Origin: Corynebacterium vitaeruminis DSM 20294
GTDB taxonomy: Bacteria > Actinomycetota > Actinomycetes > Mycobacteriales > Mycobacteriaceae
DNA length: 64,000 nucleotides
Assembly (NCBI RefSeq): GCF_000550805.1
Contig: NZ_CP004353.1
Coordinates: 2,542,001 to 2,606,000, forward strand
Direction: 5' to 3'
Under the pieces are notes generated by a model, which ran no database searches, had not been told where the DNA came from, and was given only the letters and a program-made list of their open reading frames with translations. Each line of letters begins with the position of its first letter. Position 1 is the first letter of the stretch. Positions 1-8,371 of the stretch are shown piece after piece. The position numbers and the translations under genes are program-made.

Positions 1-37
1 GCTTGGTCCACTCGGCGCGAAGCGTATTGAGAAACAT
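1..37 (-). CDS. ABC-2 type transporter permease, N-terminal fragment
   Basis: Only the first 12 codons are in the window. They read MFLNTLRAEWTK on the minus strand, a typical N-terminus of actinobacterial ABC-2 permeases. The ATG is preceded by a GGGAAGGA-like ribosome binding site and starts 18 nt after the stop codon of the ATPase gene, so the two genes form one operon encoding an exporter. The family assignment of such a short fragment rests mainly on this context. Confidence 0.6.
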   Translation of the reverse strand, partial: MFLNTLRAEWTK

Positions 38-55
38 GTATTGATTCCTTCCCTG

Positions 56-1042
56 TTACTTTCGCACCCGGTGGCTGCCCGCCCGGCGGGGCGCTGGCTT
101 GCCTGCGAGGCTGCCCTGCTCCGGGGTGATCGTCGAGTGGTACTGGACGGCGTCGCCGGTCAGCTGCATGAACGCTTCCTCCAGCGAGGCGTGGCGCTGC
201 TCGAGCAGCGCGAGCTCTATGCCCTTCTCGAAGGCAATGGCGCCAACCTCGTCGGAGGTGCGCTCCGGGATGGTGAGCGTGGGGCGCTCCTCCTCGTCGG
301 TGCCCTCCTGGACCTCGAAGCCGCGGCTAATAAGCTCGTCTCGGAGCGTGCCGAGGTCGCCCGCGCGCACGACGACGGCGGTGCTGGCGTAGTTCTTGAT
401 GAACTCGTACGTCGTGGAGTTGGCCACGAGCTTGCCGCGGCCGATGACCACGAGCTCGTCGGCGGTCTGCGACATCTCCGACAGCAGGTGGGAGCTGACC
501 AGCACGGTGCGTCCCTGCTCCGCGAGCGAGCGCAGGAAGTCGCGCACCCAGCGGATGCCCTCGGGGTCGAGGCCGTTGACCGGCTCGTCGAGGATGAGGA
601 CCTCGGGGTCGCCGAGCAGCGCGGCGGCGAGGCCTAGGCGCTGGCCCATGCCGAGCGAGAACCCGCCCGCCTTCTTGCCCGCGACGTCGCTCAACCCAAC
701 CAGCCCCAGGACCTCCTCCACGCGGGAGGTGGGGATGCCGTTGGTCTGGGCGATCCACTTGAGGTGGTTGGCGGCGCTGCGATTGGGGTGGACTGCCTTG
801 GCGTCGATAAGCGCCCCAACGGTGCGAAGCGGCTGCTTGAGCCTGCGGTAGGCGGTGCCGTCGATGGTGGCGGTGCCGGCTGTGGGCGTGTCGAGCCCCA
901 AGATCATCCGCATCGTGGTCGACTTGCCCGCACCATTGGGGCCGAGAAAGCCGGTGACGATGCCGGGTTTCACGTCAAAGGTGAGGTCGTCGACGGCACG
1001 CACCGCGCCGTATTGCTTGGTCAAGCCGCGCACTTCAATCAT
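56..1042 (-). CDS. ABC transporter ATP-binding protein
   Basis: This is the cytoplasmic ATPase of an ABC-2 type exporter. It has a Walker A motif (GPNGAGKST, near residue 35), a signature region (FSLGMGQR, a variant of LSGGQ), Walker B with the D-loop (LILDEPVNGLD) and the switch histidine (VSSHLL), followed by a roughly 100-residue C-terminal extension common in drug- or bacteriocin-type exporters. The start is placed at the ATG giving MIEVRGLTKQYG; an in-frame GTG two codons upstream is an alternative. The permease gene follows closely. The substrate cannot be told from sequence. Confidence 0.9.
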   Translation of the reverse strand: MIEVRGLTKQYGAVRAVDDLTFDVKPGIVTGFLGPNGAGKSTTMRMILGLDTPTAGTATIDGTAYRRLKQPLRTVGALIDAKAVHPNRSAANHLKWIAQTNGIPTSRVEEVLGLVGLSDVAGKKAGGFSLGMGQRLGLAAALLGDPEVLILDEPVNGLDPEGIRWVRDFLRSLAEQGRTVLVSSHLLSEMSQTADELVVIGRGKLVANSTTYEFIKNYASTAVVVRAGDLGTLRDELISRGFEVQEGTDEEERPTLTIPERTSDEVGAIAFEKGIELALLEQRHASLEEAFMQLTGDAVQYHSTITPEQGSLAGKPAPRRAGSHRVRK

Positions 1043-1116
1043 GCCCACCAGTCTGGCACAGGTTAACCCGCGCCCGCCGGGGCGAGCTGAAGGTTTCGCT
1101 CACAGCGAACGCCGCG

Positions 1117-1659
1117 CTAGGCGCCGAGCGCCTCGATGAGCAGGTCCTTGACCCGCGGCCACGACTTGGCGAAGGCGGGCATGAGGTCGAGCGCCGCCAC
1201 CTGGTCGACGGGCACCCAGCGCAACTCGCAGGACTCCTCGTTGGCGGTGGTGGCGAGCTCGCCCGGCGCGAGCGCGAAGACGGTGGTGTAGGTCCAGCCG
1301 CCCGCGAGCGAGGGCCGGGCAGGGTCGGAGGCGAAGGGCCCCGCGGTCACGGCCCAGGACAGCACGCGGTAGGAATCGGGGCTGATGCCGGTCTCCTCCT
1401 CGACCTCGCGGCCCGCGGCCTCGGCGACGGTCTCGTGCTCCTCGCGCGCGCCGCCCGGCAGCGCCCAGGTGTCCCCGTTGCTGGTCCAGGCCGCGCGGTG
1501 CTGCATGAGGATGACCCAGCCGTCCTCCCCCGGCGCGGCCAGCGCGAGGCCCGCGGCGCCGTGGCGCCCCCACATGCGCGCGCCGCCCGGGCCCGCCGCC
1601 CAGCCTTCCCCGTGGAAAGACGCGCTCAAGCTCTCGATTCCAGCCATGTTTCCCAGCAT
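1117..1659 (-). CDS. NUDIX hydrolase
   Basis: This protein of about 180 residues hydrolyses nucleoside-diphosphate-linked substrates. The NUDIX box is complete at residues 70-92 (GAREEHE, then REVEEETGI), matching GX5EX7REUXEEXGU. The strand before it (GDTWALPGG) is also typical. The start is uncertain because a second ATG lies four codons downstream (MAGIESLSA). A variant of the dispersed repeat (CGTCGACAAGCGAAAA) ends directly in front of the start. The substrate is unknown, though MutT-like or ADP-ribose activities are usual in the family. Confidence 0.88.
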   Translation of the reverse strand: MLGNMAGIESLSASFHGEGWAAGPGGARMWGRHGAAGLALAAPGEDGWVILMQHRAAWTSNGDTWALPGGAREEHETVAEAAGREVEEETGISPDSYRVLSWAVTAGPFASDPARPSLAGGWTYTTVFALAPGELATTANEESCELRWVPVDQVAALDLMPAFAKSWPRVKDLLIEALGA

Positions 1660-1766
1660 AAGCGTTTTCGCTTGTCGACGGTTACCTTCGGCTTGCGGCC
1701 GAACGCGTCACGATTAACCCCATAGCATTACTCCCGTCACATCGGTATCGGTTATGCTGGGGAAAA

Positions 1767-1800
1767 GCGCGTCCCCTCCCCGGAGGGCGCAAGTTTTTCT
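1767..1800 (+). terminator. candidate terminator or attenuator upstream of glnX
   Basis: A GC-rich hairpin (GCGC, CCCTCC, then GGAGGG, CGC) is followed by AAGTTTTTC. It lies on the plus strand about 60 nt before glnX with no plus-strand gene in front of it, so it would act on the glnX leader rather than end another gene. The stem contains a bulge, so its function is not certain. Confidence 0.35.
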
Positions 1801-1860
1801 ATCCTGGTAAGAAGGTGTCGGCCACGGTGGGCTCACACCTAGTGAGAAAAGTAGGCATGG

Positions 1861-3429
1861 ATGTCCGAAGATGAGGATTTCGGTCAGCGCCGGAGCCGCG
1901 AGGACCACGACAGCTTCAGCCCCGGTGTGGGAACCCCCACCGGGGATTTCATGCTGCATACCTTGAGCCCCATGCGCCCGGTGCCCACCAACGCCGAAGA
2001 CAACTGGATGGACCGCTTCGCGGACACCCGCGCCCAGCGCCGCACGCTGGCCCAGGAGCTGTGGCACGACTCCATCACCATGCCAATCAACTGGGCCACC
2101 CGGTTCTTCGAGCTCCTGCGCACCACGCCCGGCAAGATGACCTTCATGGTCGTGACCGTCTCCCTCGCCATCGTGGCCGCGGGCCTGTCCATGTCCCAGA
2201 CCTCCGCGGATCGCCGCGCGGCGCTCGACACCCTCATGAATAACACCGAGCCGGTCAGCTACACCGCCCACCGGCTCTACACCTCGCTCTCGCTGGCGGA
2301 CACCACCGCGACCGTGGGGTTTGTGCGCTCGGGCATTCAGTCGGAGAGCACGCGCACCCGCTACACGCAGGCCTATCAGGAGGCGGCGACGGCCGCGGCG
2401 CAGACCGCCAGCGGGCTGTCCACGGATAACACTGAGGCGATGGCGCTCATCACGCACATCAACCAGCTGCTGCCCACCTACACCGGCCTGGTGGAAACCG
2501 CCTGGGCCAACAACCGTCAGGACAACCCAGTCGGCGTGGCCTACATGTCCGAGGCCAACGCGCTCATGCGCAACGACATCCTGCCCGCGGCCAACGAGCT
2601 GTACACGATGATGTCGGACGAGGTCATCTCCAGCCAGAAGGCGCTGGCGACCCCGCTGTGGTTCCCCTTGTCCGGGCTGTTCGCCGCCCTCGCCTTCCTC
2701 ATCATCGCCCAGATCTGGTTGGCCTCGGTCACCCACCGAAGGCTCAACCGCGGCTTCGTGTTCGCGACCTTCCTCATGGTCTTCGCCACGGTGTGGGTGA
2801 CCACGGCGAACATGCTCACCTGGTCCGCGGGCGCCAAGGCCTACGAGGAGGCCTCCACCCCGCTCGAGCAGCTCACCAACGCCCGGATCCTCGCGCAGCA
2901 GGCCCGCACCAACGAGACCCTCGCGCTGGTGCGCAGGCAGGCCGCGGACAGCTCGACCACCTCCTTCGACTCGGCCGCCCAGAGCGTCGAGGACGCCCTC
3001 GACGCCTTCGGCGGGTCCCTGCTCGCCGACGCCGGCGACAACCAGACCCACCTGCGCAACGCCCGCGAGGCGCTGACCCAGTGGGAGGACAACCACGCCA
3101 AGCTCGTCGATGCGCTGGGCCAGGGCGACTACGACCAGGCGCTCACCCTCGCGCTCGGCGACAGCCAGCAGACCCAGGCGCCGGTCTCCTCGCAGTTCGA
3201 CACCACCACCGGCGTGGGCACCGACAACGGGTCGGTCTCCACCGCCTACGAGGTGATGGACTCCGAGTTATCGACGCTGGTGGGCGACACCCGCTCGACG
3301 CTGCGCACCTATATCGGAAAGGGTGCCAACGCCTCCGACTTCGTGAGCATGGTGGTGCTCATCTTGTCCATCCTGTCTGTGCTGTCCATGTGGATCGGCA
3401 TCCGTCAGCGACTGCAGGAGTACCTGTGA
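1861..3429 (+). CDS. glnX: GlnX-like membrane protein of the PknG signalling operon
   Basis: This 522-residue integral membrane protein has about four hydrophobic segments: near residue 85 (MTFMVVTVSLAIVAAGL), a pair near 265-318, and one near 495-515. A large, probably extracytoplasmic alpha-helical region lies between segments, as in sensor domains. It has no kinase domain. Its place upstream of glnH and pknG is the arrangement known from C. glutamicum and mycobacteria, where GlnX and GlnH relay amino-acid availability to PknG. The stop codon overlaps the glnH start (TGATG), which indicates translational coupling. The ATG at 1861 is used because the ATG four bases earlier runs into a stop. 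Confidence 0.88.
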   Translation: MSEDEDFGQRRSREDHDSFSPGVGTPTGDFMLHTLSPMRPVPTNAEDNWMDRFADTRAQRRTLAQELWHDSITMPINWATRFFELLRTTPGKMTFMVVTVSLAIVAAGLSMSQTSADRRAALDTLMNNTEPVSYTAHRLYTSLSLADTTATVGFVRSGIQSESTRTRYTQAYQEAATAAAQTASGLSTDNTEAMALITHINQLLPTYTGLVETAWANNRQDNPVGVAYMSEANALMRNDILPAANELYTMMSDEVISSQKALATPLWFPLSGLFAALAFLIIAQIWLASVTHRRLNRGFVFATFLMVFATVWVTTANMLTWSAGAKAYEEASTPLEQLTNARILAQQARTNETLALVRRQAADSSTTSFDSAAQSVEDALDAFGGSLLADAGDNQTHLRNAREALTQWEDNHAKLVDALGQGDYDQALTLALGDSQQTQAPVSSQFDTTTGVGTDNGSVSTAYEVMDSELSTLVGDTRSTLRTYIGKGANASDFVSMVVLILSILSVLSMWIGIRQRLQEYL

Positions 3430-4421
3430 TGACCAAGTTCTATGCCCTCACCGCGCTCCTCCTTACCGCCGCCACGATTGCCGCCTGCTCCACGCAGAGC
3501 AGCGCGCCCGATCCCCTGCCCTCGGAGGAGAGCAGCGCCTACATGCCGCTGCCCGAGGGCTCGTCGCTGGAGAAGGCCGGCTCCCAGGAACCCACCGACG
3601 TGGTCACCACCGGGCTTGTGGGCTCGCTGCGGCCGGATAGCCGCACCGCCAAGGAGCGCGTGCCCGGCATCCTCCAGCGCGGCCGCCTCATCGTGGGCAT
3701 CGACCAATCGCAGAACCTGCTGAGCTTCCGCGAGCCCTCCTCCGGCGAGATCAAGGGCTTCGAGGTGGACATCGCCCGCGAGATCGCCCGCGACATCTTC
3801 GGCGACCCGACGAAGGTGGAGTTCCGCTTCGTCAACAGCTCCACCTGGGTCGATTCCGTCCAGTCCAACCAGACCGACTTCGCCATCCGCGCGATCTCGA
3901 TCACCAAGGACCGCCAGGACCAGGTCACCTTCTCCGCGCCCTACCTCACCGGGCTCACCCGCATGCTCGTGGAGAAGAACTCCGGGATCACCTCGCTCGA
4001 CGACCTCGCCAACAAGACCGTCTGCGTGACCACCGAGTCCACCGGGCTGCAGCGCACCCGCGCGAGCGCGCCCACCACCGACATCCTCGTGGCCACCTCC
4101 GCCGCCGACTGCCTGGTCGCCCTCCAGCAGAGCCAGGTGCAGGCGATCATCTCCGACGACACCATCCTGTCGGGCATGGCGGAGCAGGACCCCTTCACCG
4201 AGATCGTCGGGGACTCGATCGGCACGGAAAACTACGGCATCGCGATGGCCACGCCGGGCCCGGGCCACGACACCGACGGGCTCATCCGCCAGGTCAACTC
4301 CACGATCGAGCGGATCGACAGCGACGGAACCTGGTACCGGCTCTACAACGCCTGGTTCGGCAGCTACCTTCCCAACCAGCAGCCGCCGGCCATCAGCTAC
4401 CGTGAGGAAACCGGCTCCTAG
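3429..4421 (+). CDS. glnH: GlnH, glutamine/aspartate/glutamate-binding lipoprotein of the PknG relay
   Basis: This 330-residue protein has a lipoprotein signal peptide with lipobox IAAC, so the mature protein is a lipid-anchored sensor outside the membrane. The rest is a type 3 solute-binding domain (GRLIVGIDQSQNLLSFRE, then GFEVDIAREIA, and later RAISITKDRQDQVTFSAPYL). Solute-binding proteins are usually next to ABC permeases, but here the partners are glnX and pknG, which fits a receptor role rather than uptake. It overlaps the end of glnX by one base. Confidence 0.9.
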   Translation: MTKFYALTALLLTAATIAACSTQSSAPDPLPSEESSAYMPLPEGSSLEKAGSQEPTDVVTTGLVGSLRPDSRTAKERVPGILQRGRLIVGIDQSQNLLSFREPSSGEIKGFEVDIAREIARDIFGDPTKVEFRFVNSSTWVDSVQSNQTDFAIRAISITKDRQDQVTFSAPYLTGLTRMLVEKNSGITSLDDLANKTVCVTTESTGLQRTRASAPTTDILVATSAADCLVALQQSQVQAIISDDTILSGMAEQDPFTEIVGDSIGTENYGIAMATPGPGHDTDGLIRQVNSTIERIDSDGTWYRLYNAWFGSYLPNQQPPAISYREETGS

Positions 4422-4422
4422 A

Positions 4423-4442
4423 GCCGTAGGCGTCGACAAGCG
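4423..4442 (+). repeat. dispersed 19-20 nt repeat, copy in the glnH-pknG spacer
   Basis: The sequence GCCGTAGGCGTCGACAAGCG starts one base after the glnH stop and is followed at once by AAAAGGAGG, the pknG ribosome binding site. It has the same orientation as pknG. This copy best represents the repeat family described in the findings. Confidence 0.85.
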
Positions 4443-4457
4443 AAAAGGAGGATAGAC

Positions 4458-7103
4458 ATGGAACCTGACGACCAACTGCCAAACACCGAGGGACAGATGC
4501 ACTCGGAGGGCAACCTCATCGACCCGGACCACCCCGAGGGGAACCCGGGCACGCAGGCCGTGTTCTACGACCCCTTCGCCGACGACGATGACGACGCCGA
4601 GGACCTCGCCAACACCGACCCCGAGCTCATGGCGCTGCTGCACAACCTCGAGCACCTGCGCTACGACGCCTCCACCTCGGGAAAGCCGCGCACGCCGCAG
4701 CAGGCCCGCGCCGCCGAGACCCACGACCCGATGGCCACGGGCCCGACCCCCGCGGGCATGTTCTCGGACGAGTCGCTGCGCACCGAGACCGGCATGATGA
4801 CCACCGGCATGCCCGCGACCGCCAGCACCAGCGAGGTCCAGGGAACCAGCGCGGTCATGTACGACCCCTTCGCCGACGACGATGACGACGACCTCATCGA
4901 GATCTCCGTGCCGCTGCCCCGCGACGCCTCGCCCGCCCCTACCAAGCAGCCTTCCCAGCCGACCCCGGAGGAGGTGGGCAACCGCGCCCGCGAGGAGGCG
5001 CTGTCCACCTTCCGCTCGCGGCGCGGCACCTCCCGCCAGGCGCGCGCGGTGGCCAACGGCATGGTCATGCTGCCGTTCATCCCGCTGATCCCCGAGGACC
5101 TCGCGCTGCGCGACCCCGCCGACGAGCCCGAGGTCGAGCCCCCGGCGCTGCACCCGGGCGACGTGGTCGCGGGCCAGTACGAGATCGCGGGCGTGGTCGC
5201 CCACGGCGGCATGGGATGGATCTACCTGGCCAACGACCGCAACGTCTCCGGCCGCATGGTCGTGCTCAAGGGAATGATGGACAAGGACAACCCGCACGAC
5301 TACGGCGCGGCGCTCGCCGAGCGCGAGTTCCTGGCCGACATCACGCACCCGGGCATCGTGAAGAGCTACAACTTCATCGACGACGAGCGCGTCTCCGGCG
5401 GCCTCATCGTCATGGAGTACGCGCCGGGCCCCTCCCTGCGCGAGCTGAAGAAGCAGCAGCCCGGCGGGGTGTTCGCCATCGACATCGCGATCGGCTACAT
5501 CCTCGAGGTGCTCCCCGCGCTCGACTACCTCCACGCCCGCGGCGTGGTCTACAACGACCTCAAGCCGGACAACATCATCGCCACCGAGGACCAGGTCAAG
5601 CTCATCGACCTGGGCGCGGTCTCGGGCATCAACGCCTTCGGCTTCATCTACGGCACGAAGGGCTTCCAGGCGCCCGAGGTGTCCACGAAGGGCCCCAGCG
5701 TCTCCAGCGACATCTACACCATCGGCCGCACGCTGGCGGCGCTGACCATCAAGCTGCCGATCAAGGACGGCGTCTACCTGCCGGGGCTGCCCGGCCCCGA
5801 CGACGAGCCGGTGTTCTCCCAGTACCTGTCCTTCTACCGCCTGCTCAAGCGCGCCACCGACCCGGATCCGGCCAAGCGCTTCAACTCCGTGCGCGAGCTC
5901 GAGACCCAGCTCTACGGCGTGCTGCGCGAGTACCTCGCCGTGCGCTACGGGCGCCAGTACCCGGCCCAGCACTCGCTGTTTTCCCCGCAGCGTTCCACCT
6001 ACGGCACCAAGCACGTGGTCTTCCGCACCGACCAGCTCATCGACGGCATCGAGCGCTCGGTGCGCATCACCGCGCCTGAGATCGTCGCCGCACTCCCGGT
6101 CCCCCTGCTCGACCGCGACGACCCCGGCGCCATCATGATCTCCGGCTCCTCCTACACCGAGCCCTCCGAGGCGCTGGAGACCATGCGCCAGGCGATGGCG
6201 CAGGACGAGTTCCGCGAGTCCAAGGAAATCCCCCTCGGCGTGGTCCGCTCCCTGCTCGACCTGGGCTTCACCTCCGAGGCCCGCGAGTGGCTGACCACCC
6301 TCGAGCCCCGGCTCGGCAGCGACTGGCGCTTCCAGTGGTACTCCGGCATTACGAGTTTGCTTCTCGACGATTACCCCACCGCCCAAACAGACTTCAACCA
6401 GGTCTTTTCCCTGCTCCCGGGCGAGTCGGCGGCGAAGCTGGCGCGCGCGGCGGTCTGCGAGATGCTCCTCCAGCAGCAGGGCCTGGACAGCGAATCCCTC
6501 CTCGAGCCGGAGAACGCCATCGCCGCCGCGAGCCTGAAGAGCAACATCATGGGCACCTTCAACGGCATCTGGAACAACCTCACTCAGGAGCCGCGCTCCC
6601 TGCGGTTCAAGGCCCTGTACCTCTACGCGCTCATCTGGGCGACCAACCCCACGACGGTGTCCTCGGCATTCGGCCTCGCGCGCCAGCTCATGGCCGAGAA
6701 CCAGGTGGAGCTGGCGGTCAAGTCGCTGGACAGGGTGCCGCAGTCCTCGCGGCACCACCGAATGGCGCAGCTCACGGCGATCTTGCACCTGCTGTCCGGG
6801 GACCTCTCGGAGTCGAGGGTCCGCCGCGCCGCGCGCCGGCTCGAGGAGATCCCGACCAACGAGCCACGCTTCCAGCAGATCCGGATCGCGGTGCTCAACG
6901 CGGGCCTGACGTGGCTTCGCGAGTCGAACCTCAAGGAGTCCGCCTCCTCCAACGACCTCTTCGACTACCCGTTCAGCCAGGAGGGCCTGCGCACCGGGCT
7001 GGCGGAGTCCCTGCGCATCCTCGCGCGCTCCACGACCCACGCCCACCACCGCTACCAGTTGGTGGACATGGCGAACAAGGTCCGCCCGACGACCTGGTTC
7101 TAG
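4458..7103 (+). CDS. pknG: serine/threonine protein kinase PknG
   Basis: This 881-residue soluble kinase in C. glutamicum phosphorylates OdhI and so relieves inhibition of 2-oxoglutarate dehydrogenase. The N-terminus holds two acidic motifs, YDPFADDDDD at residues 37-46 and 135-144, each after a G-T-[QS]-A-V block. The kinase core starts near residue 240. It has a glycine-rich loop (HGGMGWIY), lysine 271, a catalytic loop reading YNDLKPDN instead of HRD (D367), and DLG instead of DFG at 384-386. These are PknG-type substitutions. The C-terminal half is alpha-helical and TPR-like. No CxxC rubredoxin motif is present, as in the C. glutamicum enzyme and unlike M. tuberculosis. The start follows a strong AAAGGAGG site. 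Confidence 0.96.
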   Translation: MEPDDQLPNTEGQMHSEGNLIDPDHPEGNPGTQAVFYDPFADDDDDAEDLANTDPELMALLHNLEHLRYDASTSGKPRTPQQARAAETHDPMATGPTPAGMFSDESLRTETGMMTTGMPATASTSEVQGTSAVMYDPFADDDDDDLIEISVPLPRDASPAPTKQPSQPTPEEVGNRAREEALSTFRSRRGTSRQARAVANGMVMLPFIPLIPEDLALRDPADEPEVEPPALHPGDVVAGQYEIAGVVAHGGMGWIYLANDRNVSGRMVVLKGMMDKDNPHDYGAALAEREFLADITHPGIVKSYNFIDDERVSGGLIVMEYAPGPSLRELKKQQPGGVFAIDIAIGYILEVLPALDYLHARGVVYNDLKPDNIIATEDQVKLIDLGAVSGINAFGFIYGTKGFQAPEVSTKGPSVSSDIYTIGRTLAALTIKLPIKDGVYLPGLPGPDDEPVFSQYLSFYRLLKRATDPDPAKRFNSVRELETQLYGVLREYLAVRYGRQYPAQHSLFSPQRSTYGTKHVVFRTDQLIDGIERSVRITAPEIVAALPVPLLDRDDPGAIMISGSSYTEPSEALETMRQAMAQDEFRESKEIPLGVVRSLLDLGFTSEAREWLTTLEPRLGSDWRFQWYSGITSLLLDDYPTAQTDFNQVFSLLPGESAAKLARAAVCEMLLQQQGLDSESLLEPENAIAAASLKSNIMGTFNGIWNNLTQEPRSLRFKALYLYALIWATNPTTVSSAFGLARQLMAENQVELAVKSLDRVPQSSRHHRMAQLTAILHLLSGDLSESRVRRAARRLEEIPTNEPRFQQIRIAVLNAGLTWLRESNLKESASSNDLFDYPFSQEGLRTGLAESLRILARSTTHAHHRYQLVDMANKVRPTTWF

Positions 7104-7108
7104 GGCCC

Positions 7109-7194
7109 GGTCGAACTCAGCTGGTCGAACTCACGGCATAAAATACCCTGGTGGGGTATAAGAAATCCGTGAGCTCGACCGAATGAGTTCGACC
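7109..7194. repeat. long inverted repeat A between convergent genes
   Basis: Two 28-nt arms (7109-7136 and 7167-7194) pair with about four mismatches. Each arm carries two direct GGTCGAnCTCA units. The loop contains a second small inverted repeat, ATACCC/GGGTAT. It lies directly after the pknG stop codon and probably forms a bidirectional transcription barrier with element B. Confidence 0.75.
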
Positions 7195-7205
7195 GAACGC
7201 CAAAA

Positions 7206-7291
7206 GGTCGACTTCACTCAGAAGACCTCAGCCCCAAAAATACCCCCATAGGGTATCAATTTTGGGTGAAGTCCTACGTGTGAAGTCGACC
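7206..7291. repeat. long inverted repeat B between convergent genes
   Basis: The 25-nt arms (7206-7230 and 7267-7291) begin and end with GGTCGACTTCAC and its complement. Inside are CCCAAAA/TTTTGGG and ATACCC/GGGTAT. It ends 15 nt before the stop codon of the minus-strand dioxygenase gene. The left arm nearly equals the right arm of the element at 20151-20232, so the two belong to one family. Confidence 0.78.
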
Positions 7292-7305
7292 CTAGCGAGA
7301 AACCC

Positions 7306-8295
7306 CTACTGCGGCGGCTGCGGCGGGGTGCCCGAAGGCATCGGCATACCGGAGGGCATCCCGTCCGGCATGCCAGCCCCACCGGGACCACCAGGTCCAC
7401 CGGCCCCGCCAGCCATGGACACCTGCTGCGCGGTGGTGGTGTCGATCGGCACGTCGATCGCGAACGTGTAGCCGCCGGTCACCGAGCCGGTGACGGTGGG
7501 AATCTGCTGGTCGTATCCGTCGCCGAACACGTTGTCGGTGTCGAGGGTGACCTGCTTGAGGTTGTCCGTCGAGCCGTCGTAGCCCGCGGTCTGGTACACG
7601 GCGGTGGCCACGTCCTCCGGCACCGCGATCTGCGAGGTCAGCACGTTCTTGGTCGAGTCCGAGATGTCGTCGACGCTGGTGAACACTTCGAAGTGGATGT
7701 GCGGCCAGCGCCCCGTGTAGCAGCCCGGCACGATGGTCTTGAACGTGACCAGCCCGTCCGAGTCGCTGACCTGCACGCCGCGCAGCCACGTCTGGTCGGT
7801 CACGCCGTCGGAGTACATGGAGTACTTGCCCTGCGCGCTGCAGTGCCACACGTACACCGCGGCGTTCGCCATCGGCTTGTTGCCGTTGGTCATGTCGATA
7901 AGGTTCATCTCGAGCGTGAGCGGCACGCCGTCGACCTTGCCCGAACCGTCGATGTTCGTGGTCAGATCCTGCCGCACGATGCCGGACTCCTCCAGCACGT
8001 CGGGCCCGTTCGAGCCGTCGCCCGGGTACGGTCCCGCGGTCTCAGAGACCATCTCCGTGTAGCTTTTTTCGCTTGCCGACGCCGATGGCGCCGCAGCCGA
8101 GCTGCTCGTCGAAGCGCTGCTGCTTCCGTTCGCCCCGCAGGCGGCGAGCGCGATGGAGCCGGCGCCGATGCCGAGCCCCGCCAGCACGCGGCGGCGGGAG
8201 AGGATGGTGGCCACGTCGAAGGCGAGGCCCTGATCTTCAATGTCGTCGTTGGGGCGCGCGAGCGGGCGCCCCTCAAAGCTGGTGAGTCGTGTCAT
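7306..8295 (-). CDS. secreted intradiol ring-cleavage dioxygenase-like lipoprotein
   Basis: This 329-residue protein has a Tat-type signal (SRRRVLAGLGIGAG) running into a lipobox (LAAC, Cys53), so it is probably exported folded and lipid-anchored. The dioxygenase fold carries the expected non-haem iron(III) ligands: Tyr158 in GKYSMY, and Tyr193, His199 and His201 in CYTGRWPHIHF, with the conserved Arg196. A Gly/Pro/Met-rich tail follows the domain. Catechol-type substrates are usual for the family, but none is indicated here. The ATG giving MTRLTSFEG is chosen because an alternative start 30 nt upstream falls inside a hairpin. No aromatic catabolism genes are nearby. Confidence 0.85.
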   Translation of the reverse strand: MTRLTSFEGRPLARPNDDIEDQGLAFDVATILSRRRVLAGLGIGAGSIALAACGANGSSSASTSSSAAAPSASASEKSYTEMVSETAGPYPGDGSNGPDVLEESGIVRQDLTTNIDGSGKVDGVPLTLEMNLIDMTNGNKPMANAAVYVWHCSAQGKYSMYSDGVTDQTWLRGVQVSDSDGLVTFKTIVPGCYTGRWPHIHFEVFTSVDDISDSTKNVLTSQIAVPEDVATAVYQTAGYDGSTDNLKQVTLDTDNVFGDGYDQQIPTVTGSVTGGYTFAIDVPIDTTTAQQVSMAGGAGGPGGPGGAGMPDGMPSGMPMPSGTPPQPPQ

Positions 8296-8308
8296 GTCCA
8301 CAACTATT

Positions 8309-8339
8309 GAAAGTCCAGCTGGCAATCAGCTGGACTTTC
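8309..8339 (-). terminator. terminator-like hairpin after ackA
   Basis: A perfect 13-bp inverted repeat (GAAAGTCCAGCTG and its complement) with a 5-nt loop lies between the ackA stop and the dioxygenase start. It probably ends the pta-ackA transcript. It could also act as an operator for the downstream lipoprotein gene. Confidence 0.6.
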
Positions 8340-8349
8340 TATGTGGGTT

Positions 8350-8369
8350 GCCGTAGGCGTCGACAAGCG
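8350..8369 (+). repeat. dispersed repeat copy at the 3' end of ackA
   Basis: This is an exact copy of GCCGTAGGCGTCGACAAGCG, on the plus strand, ending two bases from the ackA stop codon. Unlike most copies it is antisense to the neighbouring genes. Confidence 0.85.
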
Positions 8370-8371
8370 TG

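Noticed and set aside
3405..7049. Very long minus-strand open frame opposite glnH and pknG
   Set aside because: It is antisense to two well-supported genes, has low-complexity Gly/Val/Arg/His composition typical of high-GC shadow frames, and shows no domain.
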